From Diphasiastrum complanatum (Eukaryota > Streptophyta > Lycopodiopsida > Lycopodiales > Lycopodiaceae), in contig CM055099.1 in NCBI GenBank assembly GCA_029204225.1, positions 63,580,626-63,644,625 of the forward strand: 64,000 nucleotides of DNA, read 5' to 3'. Made by a program: the position numbers and the translations under genes. The notes below the pieces were generated by a model. It searched no databases. It was not told the DNA's origin and saw nothing but the letters and a program-made list of their open reading frames with translations. This document shows positions 24,604 to 36,954 of this stretch, piece after piece (the first letter of the stretch is position 1; the number at the start of each line of letters is the position of its first letter).

Positions 24604-24615
24604 GATTTCCTACCA
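24604..24615 (-). other. Primer binding site, Ty3/gypsy copy 2
   Basis: On the minus strand TGGTAGGAAATC follows an LTR ending in GCA. It is identical to the site at 4812-4823. Confidence 0.65.
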
Positions 24616-26798
24616 TGCAAAATTAGCTTAATTAGTCGAGATCCAATCATCAACTAATAAGTGAAAAGTTCAAAACCTCATAACTGGACGATCTTACTCA
24701 ACAAGGTCTTTCACTCAATTTAAGAAAAATTTCACAAAATCAATATAAGACTGATTTATACAACAACAACTTTTAGGACCAAGTCTTAAAATTTATGAAC
24801 CCTATAATTTTCGAAATCCGTCCGAAATGGACCAACTGTGAAAATCAATTAAGAAATCAATTTAACAGATTCACAGGCATTGTCACATTTTGAAATTATT
24901 TCTAAACATTATGCATGTATCTAACTTGACATGCACGAAATTTTTCAAAAAAATGATTTTTTTTTCGTAAAAAGCCTATTTACTAGGAAATCAGCTTTTT
25001 GATCTAAAACTACCAAAAATAACTTCATGTAAGAAATCTATTGATCAATCTATTGATTACGCATGCAACATCCATCCAAGCATGCATGCAGGTCTAGCTA
25101 TACATTTTTATCAATAGACAAGCACTATACTGAATTACAAGCATGCATGCATCAGAACATTTCCAAAATTTTGCAAACTTTAGTTCAAAAATTGCCAAAT
25201 TTCAGATGACCATAACTTTCTCTACAAGAAACCGAATTGGTTGATGTAAAGCACAGTACAGGGGAAGATAGGTCTACAAGGCACTTTCTATATCACACTA
25301 CCACCTAGGCTTCACACATGCGAGCAATAAATGACCAAAATTTAGGTAGTAGGGCACACTTTAGGAAGGTGGTATCATCAATATTGTACTCCAGCCCAAT
25401 AAGCATCCCATTAGAGGTTACAAAGCACTCTACTAAGGTTCATTAGAGAGGCACAGAAGCTTCTAATAGGTCCAGCAAGCAATCATAAGCTTAGATCATG
25501 CAAAAACTCCATTTTTGGCCTCCTTCAACAAGCAAAACTTCAAGATGATGGTGTCTAATGTTCACCTATCCAAATTGGATGCATGATGGCTCAAATCAGA
25601 GGAAATCCATCATATCTTTAAGCTTTTAATGTAACCAATAGGTTCAGACCCCCATTTGAAAGGTTTTCATGCCCGAAAATCACCAAAAATACACTATTTT
25701 TTTTATGTTTTGAGGCCTCTAATGGTGTGTCCAATCCTAACCAAACTTCATGACAGCCCTAGGATAGCTTCATTACACCTTTGAAATCGTGCTTACCAAC
25801 TATTGTCTAAGAATGTTGAGATCCACCATAAAATTAAGTCAAAAAACATAAAAAAACCATTATTTTTGCCAAAATTTGACCAATTTTGACCAAAATTTTT
25901 GGGATAAATGTTGTCAAGAAGTAGAAGGCTTCCACCTTCTTCTCCTAAGCATTTGTAGCATGGGAAGTAGGGCTCGAACCTAGGAGTCTTGAAGATGCAT
26001 GCAAAACCAAAAAGCTTAACACTATTTCTACTAGCAAGCAAGATGCCTTGAAAACACAACTAAAACCAAATAGTACTAACTTTAAAACCAAAAGCACACT
26101 AACTCTAACACACTCTTTCACACCTTCTCCTCTCTCTCTCTCTCTCTTCCCTCTCTACTCACTCATACACTCTTCCACAAATTATCTACAAAGCTCCACT
26201 AAACTAGAAACACACAAAGATTAAGCACATATGCTAACATGGGCTAAAATAGCAAGAAATTAGAAACAAAAGCAATAAGCATAAAGCCATACTATAATTA
26301 GCCAGACACCAAAATTAGCACAAGTGGACCCAAAATGGTAGCACTTAGCTCTCTTGCATTAAGGATAGAAAGTACATAAAATGGCTTCTTTTAATAGAAG
26401 CTTGTGGAGTGTCCTTTCCACATTTACTTATGGGACTAGGGATGTCAAGTCTCAATATAGAATGTAAGCTCTTTTTAGATTCTTGACATTGACTTTTGCA
26501 TACTTTTTTAAGTCTAAGTTTAAACCTTGGGATTTGCAAAATTTGATTTCTTGCCCCCTAGTGACTAATGACACCACAAGTTGGACTTCTGCACACAAGG
26601 TGCCATACTTGGGGCCTAACACCACATATCTACTAACAACTCTTCAAGATAGGCTTACACGCACATGATGCCATGCTTGGGCCATTAATTACACAAAATT
26701 GATATTTATATTGCCTTCTTCCCTGTAAGGTACTACTTTCTTCAGTTCTCCCGAGCTCCATTGAAATGCCCCTTAGGCCTTGTATTCCGGCCCCCACA
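24616..26798 (-). repeat. LTR of Ty3/gypsy element, copy 2
   Basis: On the minus strand it starts TGTGGGGGCCGGAATACAAGG at 26798, after GGCAGTGGGGGAG, and ends TTTTGCA at 24616, giving TG...CA ends. It is longer than copy 1 (2.18 versus 1.67 kb), with additional sequence around 25010-25290 and 26160-26490. Copy 1 and copy 2 lie in opposite orientation about 20 kb apart. Confidence 0.85.
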
Positions 26799-27402
26799 CT
26801 CCCCCACTGCCAAATGGTTGCCAGTCCCATGGAAATTCACTTGAATAGAGCTTCCTGCAGCTTGGCGTCTTGCGCTTCAATGTTCTTGTGGATTTCCTGG
26901 ATGAGTTTTCTGTAACCCTCCGGTGCTTGGGCTCGTATAGTGTTGTCATCCTTGAGAGGCCCGAAGACATGGGAGCTATGGGGCAACCATTGGGAGCGTT
27001 GTCACTCTTCCACTCGTGCTGCATGTTGGGATGCCATCATTGCTGTTCGGTAATAAATTCGTGCCACGGTTAACTGGTCCTTACATTAGAGACTAGGAAA
27101 AGTGGTGTTGGGATCGAAAAACAAGGGACCCAAGGAGTGATCCCAATGGCATTTGAGAGTACTAAGGAAAGCAAGCTCCTTGCAGTTGAGCGCTGCTTGC
27201 TGCACCATGGAATCAATTGATTGGTTGTGCCTGCGATGAAACTGCTCCAAGGCATACTGGAAATTTGCTTGGTTCTTCCAAGTCCTGGAGTTTGGAATGA
27301 TGGGCTAGTTTGGTGGTGCACTGGCATCCTTCTGCTTTTCTGGCCACGTTGCTCGCATGGGGATAGGTAGATAGATTGGATTCATGCGTAGATACCTAGG
27401 AA
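26799..27402 (-). pseudogene. 3' extra ORF of Ty3/gypsy element, copy 2 (C-terminal part)
   Basis: Matches 2540-3144: MNPIYLPIPMRATWPEKQKD, then ALEQFHH-like and WNHSLG-like blocks, ending near GLKKKTPSCRKL. It has frameshifts. The match begins exactly at a CCTAGG-containing stretch (about 27391-27402), where copia element B sequence takes over, so the junction cuts both elements. Confidence 0.75.
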
Positions 27403-29181
27403 TTCGATCTTCAGATTTACAAAAAGCAAGATCAATGGCTCCATCAAGAATTTTCTCTCGAACAAAATGGTAGTGTATTTTGATGTGCTTGGTTCGAGCA
27501 TGTAGAACTGGATTTTTGGCAAGGTGAATGCAACTTTTAGTCACATCCACCTGTGGTTGACCTAAATCCACAAGCAATCTTCGTAACCATACCGCTTCTT
27601 GTGTAGCATTGCTGAGTGCTTGATATTCAGCTTCCGTCGATGGTAAGACTATTGTAGGTTGCTTTCTGTTGTTCCATGAAATCGCAGTTGTACCATAACT
27701 GAATGTATGACCACAGGTAGATCTTCTATCATCAATATTACATGCCCAATCGGCATCTATATAACCTACCAACATTGGCACTTCAGGCTAATCATACTTC
27801 AAGCCAAAATTCAATGTCCCTCGAATGTATCTGAGAATACATTTAGCAGACTTTCAATGTGCTTGACTAGGATTTTGCATAAATTGACTAACAACACCAA
27901 CAACATAAGAAATATCAGGTCGTGTGTGTGTCAAATAAATCAAACTACCCACCAGCTGTCTATACAGATAAGCATCCACTTTTTCAGATTCATCATATGC
28001 AGTAAGCTTCATGTTGACATCCATAGGTGTACTCAAAGGCTTACAATCCTGCATATTGAACTTATAAAGAAAATCTCGTGCATATTTGCTTTGTGTAAGA
28101 AAGACCATGTCTTCCTTTTGCCATACTTCAATGCCAAGACAATAGTGCATCAATCCTAGATCACTCATGTCAGAAGCATTGGAAAGATCTGATTTTATTT
28201 CATCAATTAAGCTCTCATTACTTCCTCTAATAATCAAATCATCCACGTACAACACAATGAACACTATATCTGAGCCTTGCCTTAGAATGTAAAGATTAGG
28301 ATCATCATCACTCTTTACCATTCCCCTTCGCTTGAAGTGTCCATCAATGCAAGAGTACCACACCCGTGGTGCTTGCTGCAATCCATAAATGGCTTTGTTG
28401 AGCTTACAAACGAGATGCCCTCTCACTGGCTCAACAAATCCTTGAGGTTTTACTAAGTACACCTCTTCATCCAGCACTCCATTAAGAAAAGCAGATATAA
28501 CGTCCATTTGTTGGATCAACCATAGAAAACAGAAATAGCAATGATAGAACATATAGTTACCATCTTAGCTACAGGTGCGAAGGTTTCCTCAAAATCAATA
28601 CGTTCCTGCTGCTCAAATCCTCTCGCAACCAACCGTGCTTTGTACTTGTTGAGTTGCCCATCAATTCCATATTTGATCTTGTATATCCATTTGCAAGTGA
28701 TAGGCGTCTTACCATCAGGTAGCTCAACCAAGTTCCACGTCCTATTTTTTGTTATAGCTTCCATTTCTGTTTCCATAGCTTCATGCCACTCCTTGTGCTC
28801 CTTTGCTTTATCAAAAGTTTTTGGTTCTTGAGCCTTGAGCACAGAACCCATTAGGGCTAGATTCATCTCTAATCTTGCAGGAGGTTTTCGATTTCTACTT
28901 GATCTTCTAAGCTCTCCCTGCTCACTTGATTCGGCAGTATCTCCCTTATTAGCATCACTTCTTACTGACAAGTACCACTTAGGCACTCTCCTAGGAATCT
29001 CATTATTGACCCTGTCTTTTTCCATTAGCTCTTCCATATCGACACCAACTTCTTCCTTCACTTGCACTTTAGCTTTATCATCAAAGGGATCAATTGTCAA
29101 TTTTATTTGGTCATTTTGACCCATCTCATCAGAAGTAGCATCTCTAGAAATCACGATCTTTTGTGCATCTATGTCATACAT
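27403..29181 (-). pseudogene. Ty1/copia RT-RNase H, element B
   Basis: Minus order: integrase-RT linker (GELRRSSRNRKPPARLEMN), RT start (WHEAMETEMEAITKNRTWNL, CKWIYKIKYG, KARLVARGFEQQ), a break near 28520, then MDVISAFLNGVLDEEVYL, GLQQAPRVWY and IVLYVDDLIIRGSN with YVDD intact. Then GLMHYCLGIEVWQKEDMV, TPMDVNMKL and RPDISYVVGVVSQFMQNPS. RNase H has GYIDADWACNIDDRRSTCG, PSTEAEYQALS and HARTKHIKIHYHFVREKI. RNase H is cut at CKSEDRI|PRYL, where the gypsy 3' ORF starts. The lineage is distinct from elements A, C and D. Confidence 0.92.
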
Positions 29182-30159
29182 CCTGTATTCCTTGGCACTT
29201 TCATCGTATCCAAGGAAAATACACTTAACAGCTTTTGCATCCAGCTTCTTTCATTTTTCATCACGTACATGAGCGTAAGCATCACAACCAAATACTCGTA
29301 AATGAGAAACATTAGGTTTCTTTCCAGTAAAAGCTTTGTAAGGTGTCTTACCCTCCACGGACTTCGTAGGACACCGATTCAAGATATGAGTAGCTGTGTT
29401 GCATGCTTATGCCCAATAAGTATTTGGAAAACCCTTGCTCTTAAGCATTGCCCTAGCCATCTCCACAATGGATGTGTTTTTCCATTATGCAACTCCGTTC
29501 TGTTGTGGTGAATAGGGTGTAGTGGTTTGTCTCTTGATCCCCTGATCCTTGCAAAAGTTTATAAACTCTATTGAAAAATAATCACCACCACCATCTGATC
29601 TGAGGGTCTTCATATAACAATCTGTTTGTTTTTCAACTAGAGCCTTGAACTCTCTAAACTTGGCAAAAGCATCAAATTTCTTGCTTATGAAATAAATCCA
29701 GATATGTCTACTATAGTCATCAATGAATGTGATGAAATAGTAACAACAACTAATGGACCTAGTTTTTATTGGTCCACAAAAATCACTATGAACAAGATCA
29801 AGAATGTCGTTGGCTCTTCTTGCTCCATCTTTGGGAAATCTCTCTCTATGTTGTTTTCCCAAAATGCAACCCTCACAAATTTTTCCTTCAAAAGAGATAT
29901 CAGGCAATCCAACAACTATATTACCTCTTTTAAGAATTTGCAAGCTTTGAGCATTGATATGACCAAACCTTTGATGCCAAAGATCACTTTGACTATCAAC
30001 AGTGCTTACCATAGCTTGAGTAAAAGATCTCGCATTCAATTTATAGAGTCGATTTTCGTTGACTCTAGATCCTGTAGGAATCACTATGTAGTGATTCTTG
30101 ATGTCTTTGACAAGACATTTGTCACTGTCAAACTCAACCTTGAGTTGTTTATCAGCCAT
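29182..30159 (-). pseudogene. Ty1/copia integrase, element B
   Basis: GAG-pre-integrase LWHQRFGHINAQSLQILKRG then CEGCILGKQHRERFP. The core has HSDFCGPI and SDGGGDY. The third catalytic position reads QQNGVA followed by TAA, so the usual Glu codon has become a stop (29485). The C-terminal integrase part resumes in frame-broken pieces (LRVFGCDAYAHVRDEK, CIFLGYDESAKEY). Confidence 0.9.
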
Positions 30160-30660
30160 CGTCCCAACAGATAGTAGTTAGCTAAGTCAGGTACATATTG
30201 CACATTGCTTATCTGCTTTATCTTCCCGCTGGCTAACTTCACTGGTACCACTCCAACTCCTTTAACAGATAGCAATTTTCCATCATCTTGTCCAACTTCA
30301 TCACCATTGTCAGTTTCCTTGAGTTATGAAAACCACTCTTTCCTTTCATGTGCTTGGATGCACCACTATCAATGTACCATGTATCCTTGGCTTCATCACT
30401 TGTCATTAATGCTGTAATGAACAATTTTGAACTCTCACCAGTATCATCTTCATATTGATCATCATCGTATTGATGTTGATCAGTATAATTGTCTTCATAA
30501 TAATAGTCATCAAATTGATGTTGATCAGCATAATTTCCCGCTTGCCATTTGTCTTTTCTTTGTTCGATCTCCTTCTGTTTCTTGAAGCATTCACGCTCCC
30601 AGTGGCCAGGTTTGTTGCAGTACCTACAATTTCCAGGTTTATTTTTTCTTGAATAGCCTC
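30160..30660 (-). pseudogene. Zinc knuckle and protease, element B
   Basis: CRYCNKPGHWEREC (30600-30640) is a regular CCHC knuckle. It is followed by a Gln/Asp/Tyr-rich linker with an imperfect repeat (DQHQFDDYYYEDN / DQHQYDDDQYEDD). The protease site DTWYIDSGASKHMKG lies near 30380, with D-S-G intact. Frames shift between the parts. Confidence 0.88.
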
Positions 30661-31366
30661 ATCCTTGATCTCGGCCTTGATTCCAATTGCCTAGATTCGT
30701 ACTATCATTGACTTGCTCATAAAATTGTTGAAATGATCCCCGGTTTGAGTTTCCTCTTCTCGATTGATACCTTCCACGACCAAATCTTCCACCTCGTCCT
30801 CTAACTGCAAGAGCTTGATCATAGCTCCTGTTACAATGATTCAAGTTCTCTTGACGTTGCTCTTCTTGCAAAAGCAAACCACCTAGTTCTTCATAGGTTG
30901 GAAAATTTTCTCTTGTGGCTATATTCCTCACAAACATCTGATGTGACTCACTCAGACTATTCAATGTCAATTGCATGATCTCACAATCTTGTACTCACTC
31001 TCCAACTACTGCTAATTGGTCACGGATCTCTTTGATCTTCAGTATGTGATCGGCAATAGTTGCACCATCATCCATCCGCAATGTATGCAACTTCGTCTTC
31101 AGAAACAATATTCGAGATGTATTTGTCGTTTCAAACAATGCCTTCAATGTATCCCACGTTTCTTCTGGTCTTTCTGAATCTAAAATATAGGGAATAATTG
31201 CATCTCTAATTGATAAGTTGATGACATTTTGGGCTTTCTGTTTTCTCCTATCAAATGCCTGTTGATCTTCTTCAATCACTTCATGGAAATCTTCTAGAAG
31301 AAAAAACTTGCCTACTTCAGCTATTTCCACACATGTGAGCTGTCCTCTACACATGGGATGTGACAC
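30659..31366 (-). pseudogene. Ty1/copia gag, element B
   Basis: Two open pieces: 30995-31366 (AQNVINLSIRDAIIPYI, TWDTLKALFETTNTSRI, LKTKLHTLRMDD) and 30659-30976 (LTLNSLSESHQMFVRN, PTYEELGGLLLQEEQRQ, then an Arg/Gly-rich tail). The N-terminus is missing: before about 31330 the sequence is LTR DNA of element C. This places the 5' truncation of B at the end of the truncated element-C LTR. Confidence 0.88.
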
Positions 31367-31605
31367 CTATTCAAAATATTTGGCTCATGCAATCATTAGA
31401 TTGGTGCCATGTGTCATATCTCTAGAGAACTAGTTTTTGGCCATTTTAGTCACTAGAACTTGAATTAGAACATATGTACAACATATATGATTATGGTACA
31501 TGAAAAGTACACTAGTTTCACACGTGGGAATAGGCTCCACACATTGTGTCTATCCTATATACAAGATTTTTGGCCTCTACCAAGCTTATTTTTGCATTTT
31601 TCACA
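31345..31605 (-). repeat. 3' LTR of copia element C, truncated
   Basis: On the minus strand TGTGAAAAATGCAAAAATAAG follows the polypurine tract TTTTTGAGGAG and the RNase H end. Only about 260 bp remain before the LTR runs into gag of element B. Confidence 0.75.
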
Positions 31606-31617
31606 CTCCTCAAAAAT

Positions 31618-33116
31618 CTAGCTTGGCAAATCTAGCATAGATCTATCTATAACTCCAAGAGCCAATCTTAATTTTATAAATGGACCTTTGGGCAATGCCT
31701 TGGTGAGTATATTAGCAATGCAATCTGATGATGAAACATGAATAAGCTTGATCTCCTTTGCTTGCACTTCCTCCCTCACGAAATGATGTGCAATCTCGAT
31801 GTGCTTTGTTCGAGCATGGAAGACTGGATTGTTTGCAAGTTGTTGAGCTGCTTGATTATCACAATATATGCAAGGAATATATTCATCCTTGATCACATGT
31901 AGCTCCTCCAAAAGTCTTTTAAGCCAAAGAACCTCCTTTGTTGTTGTTGTCATAGCTTTATATTCGGATTCTGTTGATGAAAGAGAGATGGTATCTTGCT
32001 TTTTGGAAAGCCAAGATATAACTCCTCCACATAAGAATGTAGCAAATGCACTTACGAATCTTCTATCCATCTTGTCACCTGCAAAACTTGAGTCCAAATA
32101 TGCTCTCAAACAAATATTAGTCCTTTCATAAACTATGCCAAATTCTTTTGTAGCCGAGATGTACCTTAACGCCCTTTTTGCTTCTTTCCAATGGCATATT
32201 AATGGACTTTGCATGTATTGACTCAACTTGCCAACACAAAAACTAAGATATGGTCTATGATAGTTAAGTATATCAAGGAACCAATAAGCATTCTATAGGT
32301 AGTGATGTCCTCAAAGGATGCTTCATCACTTTTCTTGAAAACTTTTACACTTAGTTCCATAGGAGTTTCAACTCCTTTACAATCAATCATGCCAAATCTT
32401 GCTAAGATTGATCTAACATACTTAGATTGACATATGAAGGTAAAATCATTACTTCTAGTGACTTCTACTCCAAGTATAACTATAAGAAGTCCTAGATCTA
32501 CCATCTTAAATTCACTAGACAAGGAAACTTTTACATTCTTGATGTCATCTAGATCATTTCCTGTGAGTATAATGTCATCAACATATAAAACTAAGATAAT
32601 GATCTTTCCATCATTACATTTGTAGTATAATGATGGTTCATAAGAACTTACAACAAATCCAATGGAAATAAGATAGGAATGCAACCTAGAGTACCATGCT
32701 CTTGGTGCTTGCTTGAGTCCATAAAGACTCTTCTTCAAGAGACACACCTTGTCTTCTTCTCCATTTTTTATGAAGCCCTTGGGTTGGCACATGTTGATTT
32801 CCTCTTCCAAGAATCCATTCAAGAAAGCATTTGTCACATCAAGTTGGAAGAGCTCCCATTTGAAAGAAGTTGCAAGAGATATGATTAATCTAATGGTCAC
32901 AAGCTTTGCAACAGGTGCAAAGGTTTCATCATAATCTATGCCTTTGACTTGCAAAAAACCTTTTGCTACGAGTCTAGCTTTGTACTTATGAATGGAATCA
33001 TCTTGATTATTTTTCAATCTATATATCCATTTACAAGTAAGAGGCTTCTTTCCATAAGGTAAATCAACAAGTTTCCAAGTTTGATTTTCCATTACTGCAT
33101 CAAACTCTACTTGCAC
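31618..33116 (-). pseudogene. Ty1/copia RT-RNase H, element C
   Basis: An almost continuous minus-strand frame: CKWIYRLKNNQDDSIHKYK, LDVTNAFLNGFLEEEIN, SLYGLKQAPRAWY, LVLYVDDIILTGND, a frameshift near 32225, then RNase H with [59 protein letters not shown] and ANILTKALPK. Only one clear break, so this is one of the better preserved copies. The SDADFAG aspartate is Ser-Ser here (LDSSFAG), which may affect RNase H. Confidence 0.93.
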
Positions 33117-34257
33117 ATAGTAGTCAAGAAAGTATAAGAGTTGACTAGTTGAGAATCTTCCCTTTGCTCCCCTTTATCACTATAAGTGAGCGTTGATGGC
33201 TCAATCCTTGTCCTTGTTGATCTTCTTGGCACCCTTGGACTTGGAGTAGATTCCACTTGGTCTTCATCTTCATGAAGCTCCTCCTCGGCCATAGCATGAT
33301 CTTTGACAATTTGAGTGTTGTTGGAAGTCACCTTTCCTTTGGCTTGGAGAGATTCATCAAAAAGTACATTTCTACTAGCAACAACCTTTTTTGTAATAGG
33401 ATCATATATCCTATAAGCTTTCTTACTTTCACTATAACCAACAAAGATGCCTTTGAAAGAAGTGGCATCTTCCTTTTTCCTTGTTTCTAAAGGAATATGT
33501 ACATAACAAGTACATCCAAAAACTTTCAAATCACTAAGATTTGGCTTTTTGCCAAACAATACTTCATTAGGTGTAAGTCCTTTAATCGCACTATTAGTCA
33601 TTCTATTACAAAGAAAGTTTGCACATAAAATAGCTTCTCCCCAAAATGAAATAGGAAGAGATGCATCTAATCTCATAGCTTTAGCATACTCACATAGTGT
33701 CATGTTCTTTCTTTCAGCTACTCCATTTTGTTGTGGAGTATATGTACAAGTAAACTCTCTCTTTATGCCATTAATTTCACAAAACTCTGTCATCCTATTG
33801 GAGATGTACCCCCCTCCATTATCACTTCTTAATACTTTCAAGCTAGTATTAAGTTGCTTTTCCACAAGAGTTTTGAACTTTACAAAGGACTCAAAAACTT
33901 CATTTTTCTTAGACAAGAGATAAACCCAAGAGTATCTTGATTTATCATCAATAAAAGTGACATACATAAGAGCTCCACCATTCGATTCATGTGAAAATGA
34001 ATGAACATCCGAGTGTATAAGGTCAGAGGAGAGTTAGTTCTTATCAAAGATCTCTTTAAAGGAAGCTTATGAGATTTGGAGAGTCCACAAGCTTCACAAA
34101 GCTTTCCACACTTGGATATGGTTTTGGGAAGTCCTCTTGCTAACTCCTTTGTCACCATGGTCTCCATAGCTTTGTAGTTAAGATGGCCTAACCTTTTGTG
34201 CCATAATTCCACTTGAGTGAGCTCCTCCCTTGCCATGTTCACACTTTCAACCATCAC
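33107..34257 (-). pseudogene. Ty1/copia integrase, element C
   Basis: The main frame 33107-33967 has TFIDDKSRYSWVYLLSKKNE, SDNGGGY, PQQNGVAERKN (catalytic Glu present), FWGEAILCANFLCNR, LKVFGCTCYVHIPLETRKK, and the linker PSPRVPRRSTRTRIEPS. Upstream (33880-34257) is the GAG-pre-integrase piece ELWHKRLGHLNY, CEACGLSKSHKLP, with a frameshift that splits the first catalytic HSDV near 34015. Nothing of gag or protease remains: the element is cut at about 34262 against an unrelated multi-exon gene. Confidence 0.92.
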
Positions 34258-34265
34258 ATTAGCTT

Positions 34266-36720
34266 ATGATGACATTGTATCATCTACATTTGGATATCCC
34301 TACTGATTTGGCACCTTTGCAAAGAAGAGGAGGCAAAGGAATTCAAATATATGTTGAGGATCGTTCTCATTATAGGGCATGAGGAAAGAAGAACTTGGAT
34401 TTGTGGACAGATGAAAAATTATATTCTCAAGATCCAAGCACTTTGACACATCCCACATTCTCTTCAATAACTTATTTAGTTACATAGGATATTGTGAGAG
34501 ATTGCAGAACCATGGATAAAATTCACTTTTTAGAATGTGAGTTAATATGGATATCCTCTTATTGTCAAAATAGAGATTGTCTTCTCCAAAAGACATTAGA
34601 GAAAAATGAACAACTTAAAAAAAATAATGAATCATTACAGAAGATAACAATCAATATCAAATCAGAACTAGAGCAGATGCCATCAATCTTACAATCTATT
34701 CGATTACTTAAGGATGTGGAATTGGCTAAGAAGAAGGCATAAAATAAGAAGTGAAAGCGACAAAGTTACAAGGATATTCAAATACTTTCAAAGGAGGTTA
34801 TCGAAATAAAAGGATTCGTGCATTCAAGTAAGCATATTCTGATTTTTGTAACTTGATCAATGACATTTGGATTTAATTTTAGCTATGGTGATATTATGCT
34901 AACTAGCTATATTTTTGCAGGTCTGCATTAGTAGTTCCTCAGAATATTAAGGACAATGCTTCACTAGGAATGTCGTTGGCCTCAATATTGACATGCAAAT
35001 CCACAGAGTGTATCATAATGAACAATAGGAGTTCAAATGTAAAGTGCAAAATAATAGAGTCTTTTGTGGTGGACATTCAAAATTTTTTAGATAAGACTAT
35101 AGTTTAGGGTGCTTGTGATTTTGCAGGCATTAGCAGAGAAGAATATGCAACAATATTTAAATTTATTAGAGAAGCTTTTAAGCAAGTTCGAATTAGAAAA
35201 GTCCCAATTCCAAGGTCATATCACTTGAAGAAAGAGAGAGATACATTAAACATGGGTATGCATAAAATCACTAGTACTCCATTTCATATTGAGGAGGTGT
35301 ATGAAACTGATGGAAGATCAATATCCTATAATTCATCAAACAACTTATTTGTTGATCTAAATTACTTGCTGATATACATCATCACATTCTATGATATAAC
35401 CTTTGAAAAGGTGAATGACAAAATAATCATAGTACTTAAGTTAGATGAGTTAGAAATTGTGAAAGGGAAGAAGATGGAGAGGGTTAGTATAACTCTCATG
35501 AATGGTGCACTGTCACAAACAGAGGACCAAGAGGATTTTAGATTCAGTGTCCAGTCTGAAAATGATATATGGTAGTTGGCAGCGTTCTAGGTAACTAGCC
35601 TCATTATTACATTAGATTCAGTGAATAGTATTATTTCATAGTAAACTAAGTTTGATTAGTTCTTTGGACAGGTGCTGGAGGAGGATCATGATATATTATC
35701 ATGGATATTCTCAAGGACATCTTATCCTAGGATCATCAAGGAGCATATGGATGGAGGATTTCTCAATGTTCCAGGAGTTGGAGACTTCAATGTTGAATGG
35801 CACTTAGCAGGTAATTTGAAAATATTGAAATGCATGTATAATATCTCTCACGGTGCTACATCTAAACACCCTTGTTTGTATTGCATGAAAATGGCAAAAG
35901 ATCTTACTAGGAGTACAAGAATTACTAGAGAATATGCACATCCACACTGGAAGCTTGTGGTGCCTATTCCCTTGAAAAATGTGCATGTTTGCACTTCTCA
36001 TGCAGAAGTTAGATAAATATAAAAGATCATTTATCATCATATAGTTTTTGCTTGGAATAGTAAGCCAACATCATCCGCAAAGGAAGGCTTAACTATATCT
36101 CGATTAAAAGAAGTGTTATCGAAAGCAGGACTTCATAAGGGACATGTCAAAATTCAGAAAGATGAAAAGCTTTCAAGAAAGACAGGAAATATGCCAACTA
36201 AGCCAAGCATAGGAGGAGCAAAAGCACGTCGATTCCTATCAAACCATACTGGTAAGACTTCTGATATTCAACACTTGTTGCCACTTAGGACCTCGAGAAG
36301 AGCAGCAAAACTAGAGTACTAAAAGTTGATGTATGGAAGAAGCTTGATAAAATAATTGAAATTCTAAGAAAAGATAAATTCTCTGAATTGATAAGGTACA
36401 AAGGACTTGTGTCGAGTTTGTTGATGCAGTATCAAAAGCATGGGGAGAAGATCACATCACTCATTACATGGTTAGTATAAATTATTCAAGTTGCTTTTAA
36501 TTTTTTTATATATTTAGATCCAAACATAAAACTGACATTATGATTTTCAGATCTACAGCACATACTAAGAAATCATACAACATTTTTTTCAAACACATAT
36601 GGAAGCCTGAGTGTCTGGATAAGTCACATTGGCAAGCACAGGCAACAAATACACAACATGGAGGAACCAATGAAAAACGAAACTACATTTGTCAATTGTT
36701 TTAGTGGCTCTACCGCAGAG
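34266..36720 (+). pseudogene. Multi-exon transposase-like gene, unknown family
   Basis: A frame from about 34300 (CRTMDKIHFLECELIWISS, then a Lys/Glu/Asn-rich possible coiled coil) splices cleanly: donor CAA|GTAAGC at 34828 and acceptor TTTTTGCAG|GTC at 34921 keep frame into SALVVPQNIKDNASLGMS. Later parts are KIIIVLKLDELEIVKGKKME (35400-35490), an intron to an acceptor near 35671 and ISHGATSKHPCLYCMKMAKD (35840-35900) with a CxxC zinc-ribbon-like pair. Next are VPIPLKNVHVCTSHAEV and, after AG at 36550, FFKHIWKPECLDKSHWQAQA. Stops lie near 34368, 34480, 35104 and 36014. The mix resembles DDE-type transposon proteins, but I could not place it in a known superfamily. Confidence 0.45.
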
Positions 36721-36954
36721 TTCAATTGGACAAATAACAAAGTCCACACAATACAACAAGTTTAGAAAAGCATGCAAGTTCATACAGAAAGAGAGAAATT
36801 AGATGATTGTTGAATAGAAGATAACAAAGACATTCAGTCATCATTGTCATCAAATCATGACAAGTTCATAATTGCTTGCAAATTCATGAAACAAGAGAGA
36901 GGAACAATACTCAATGTAAATGTATTGATTGTATAATAACATAATACAAAGTGT

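Noticed and set aside
28541..29301. Long plus-strand frames opposite copia B
   Set aside because: Antisense shadows of RT and linker; the minus strand carries clear RT and integrase motifs.
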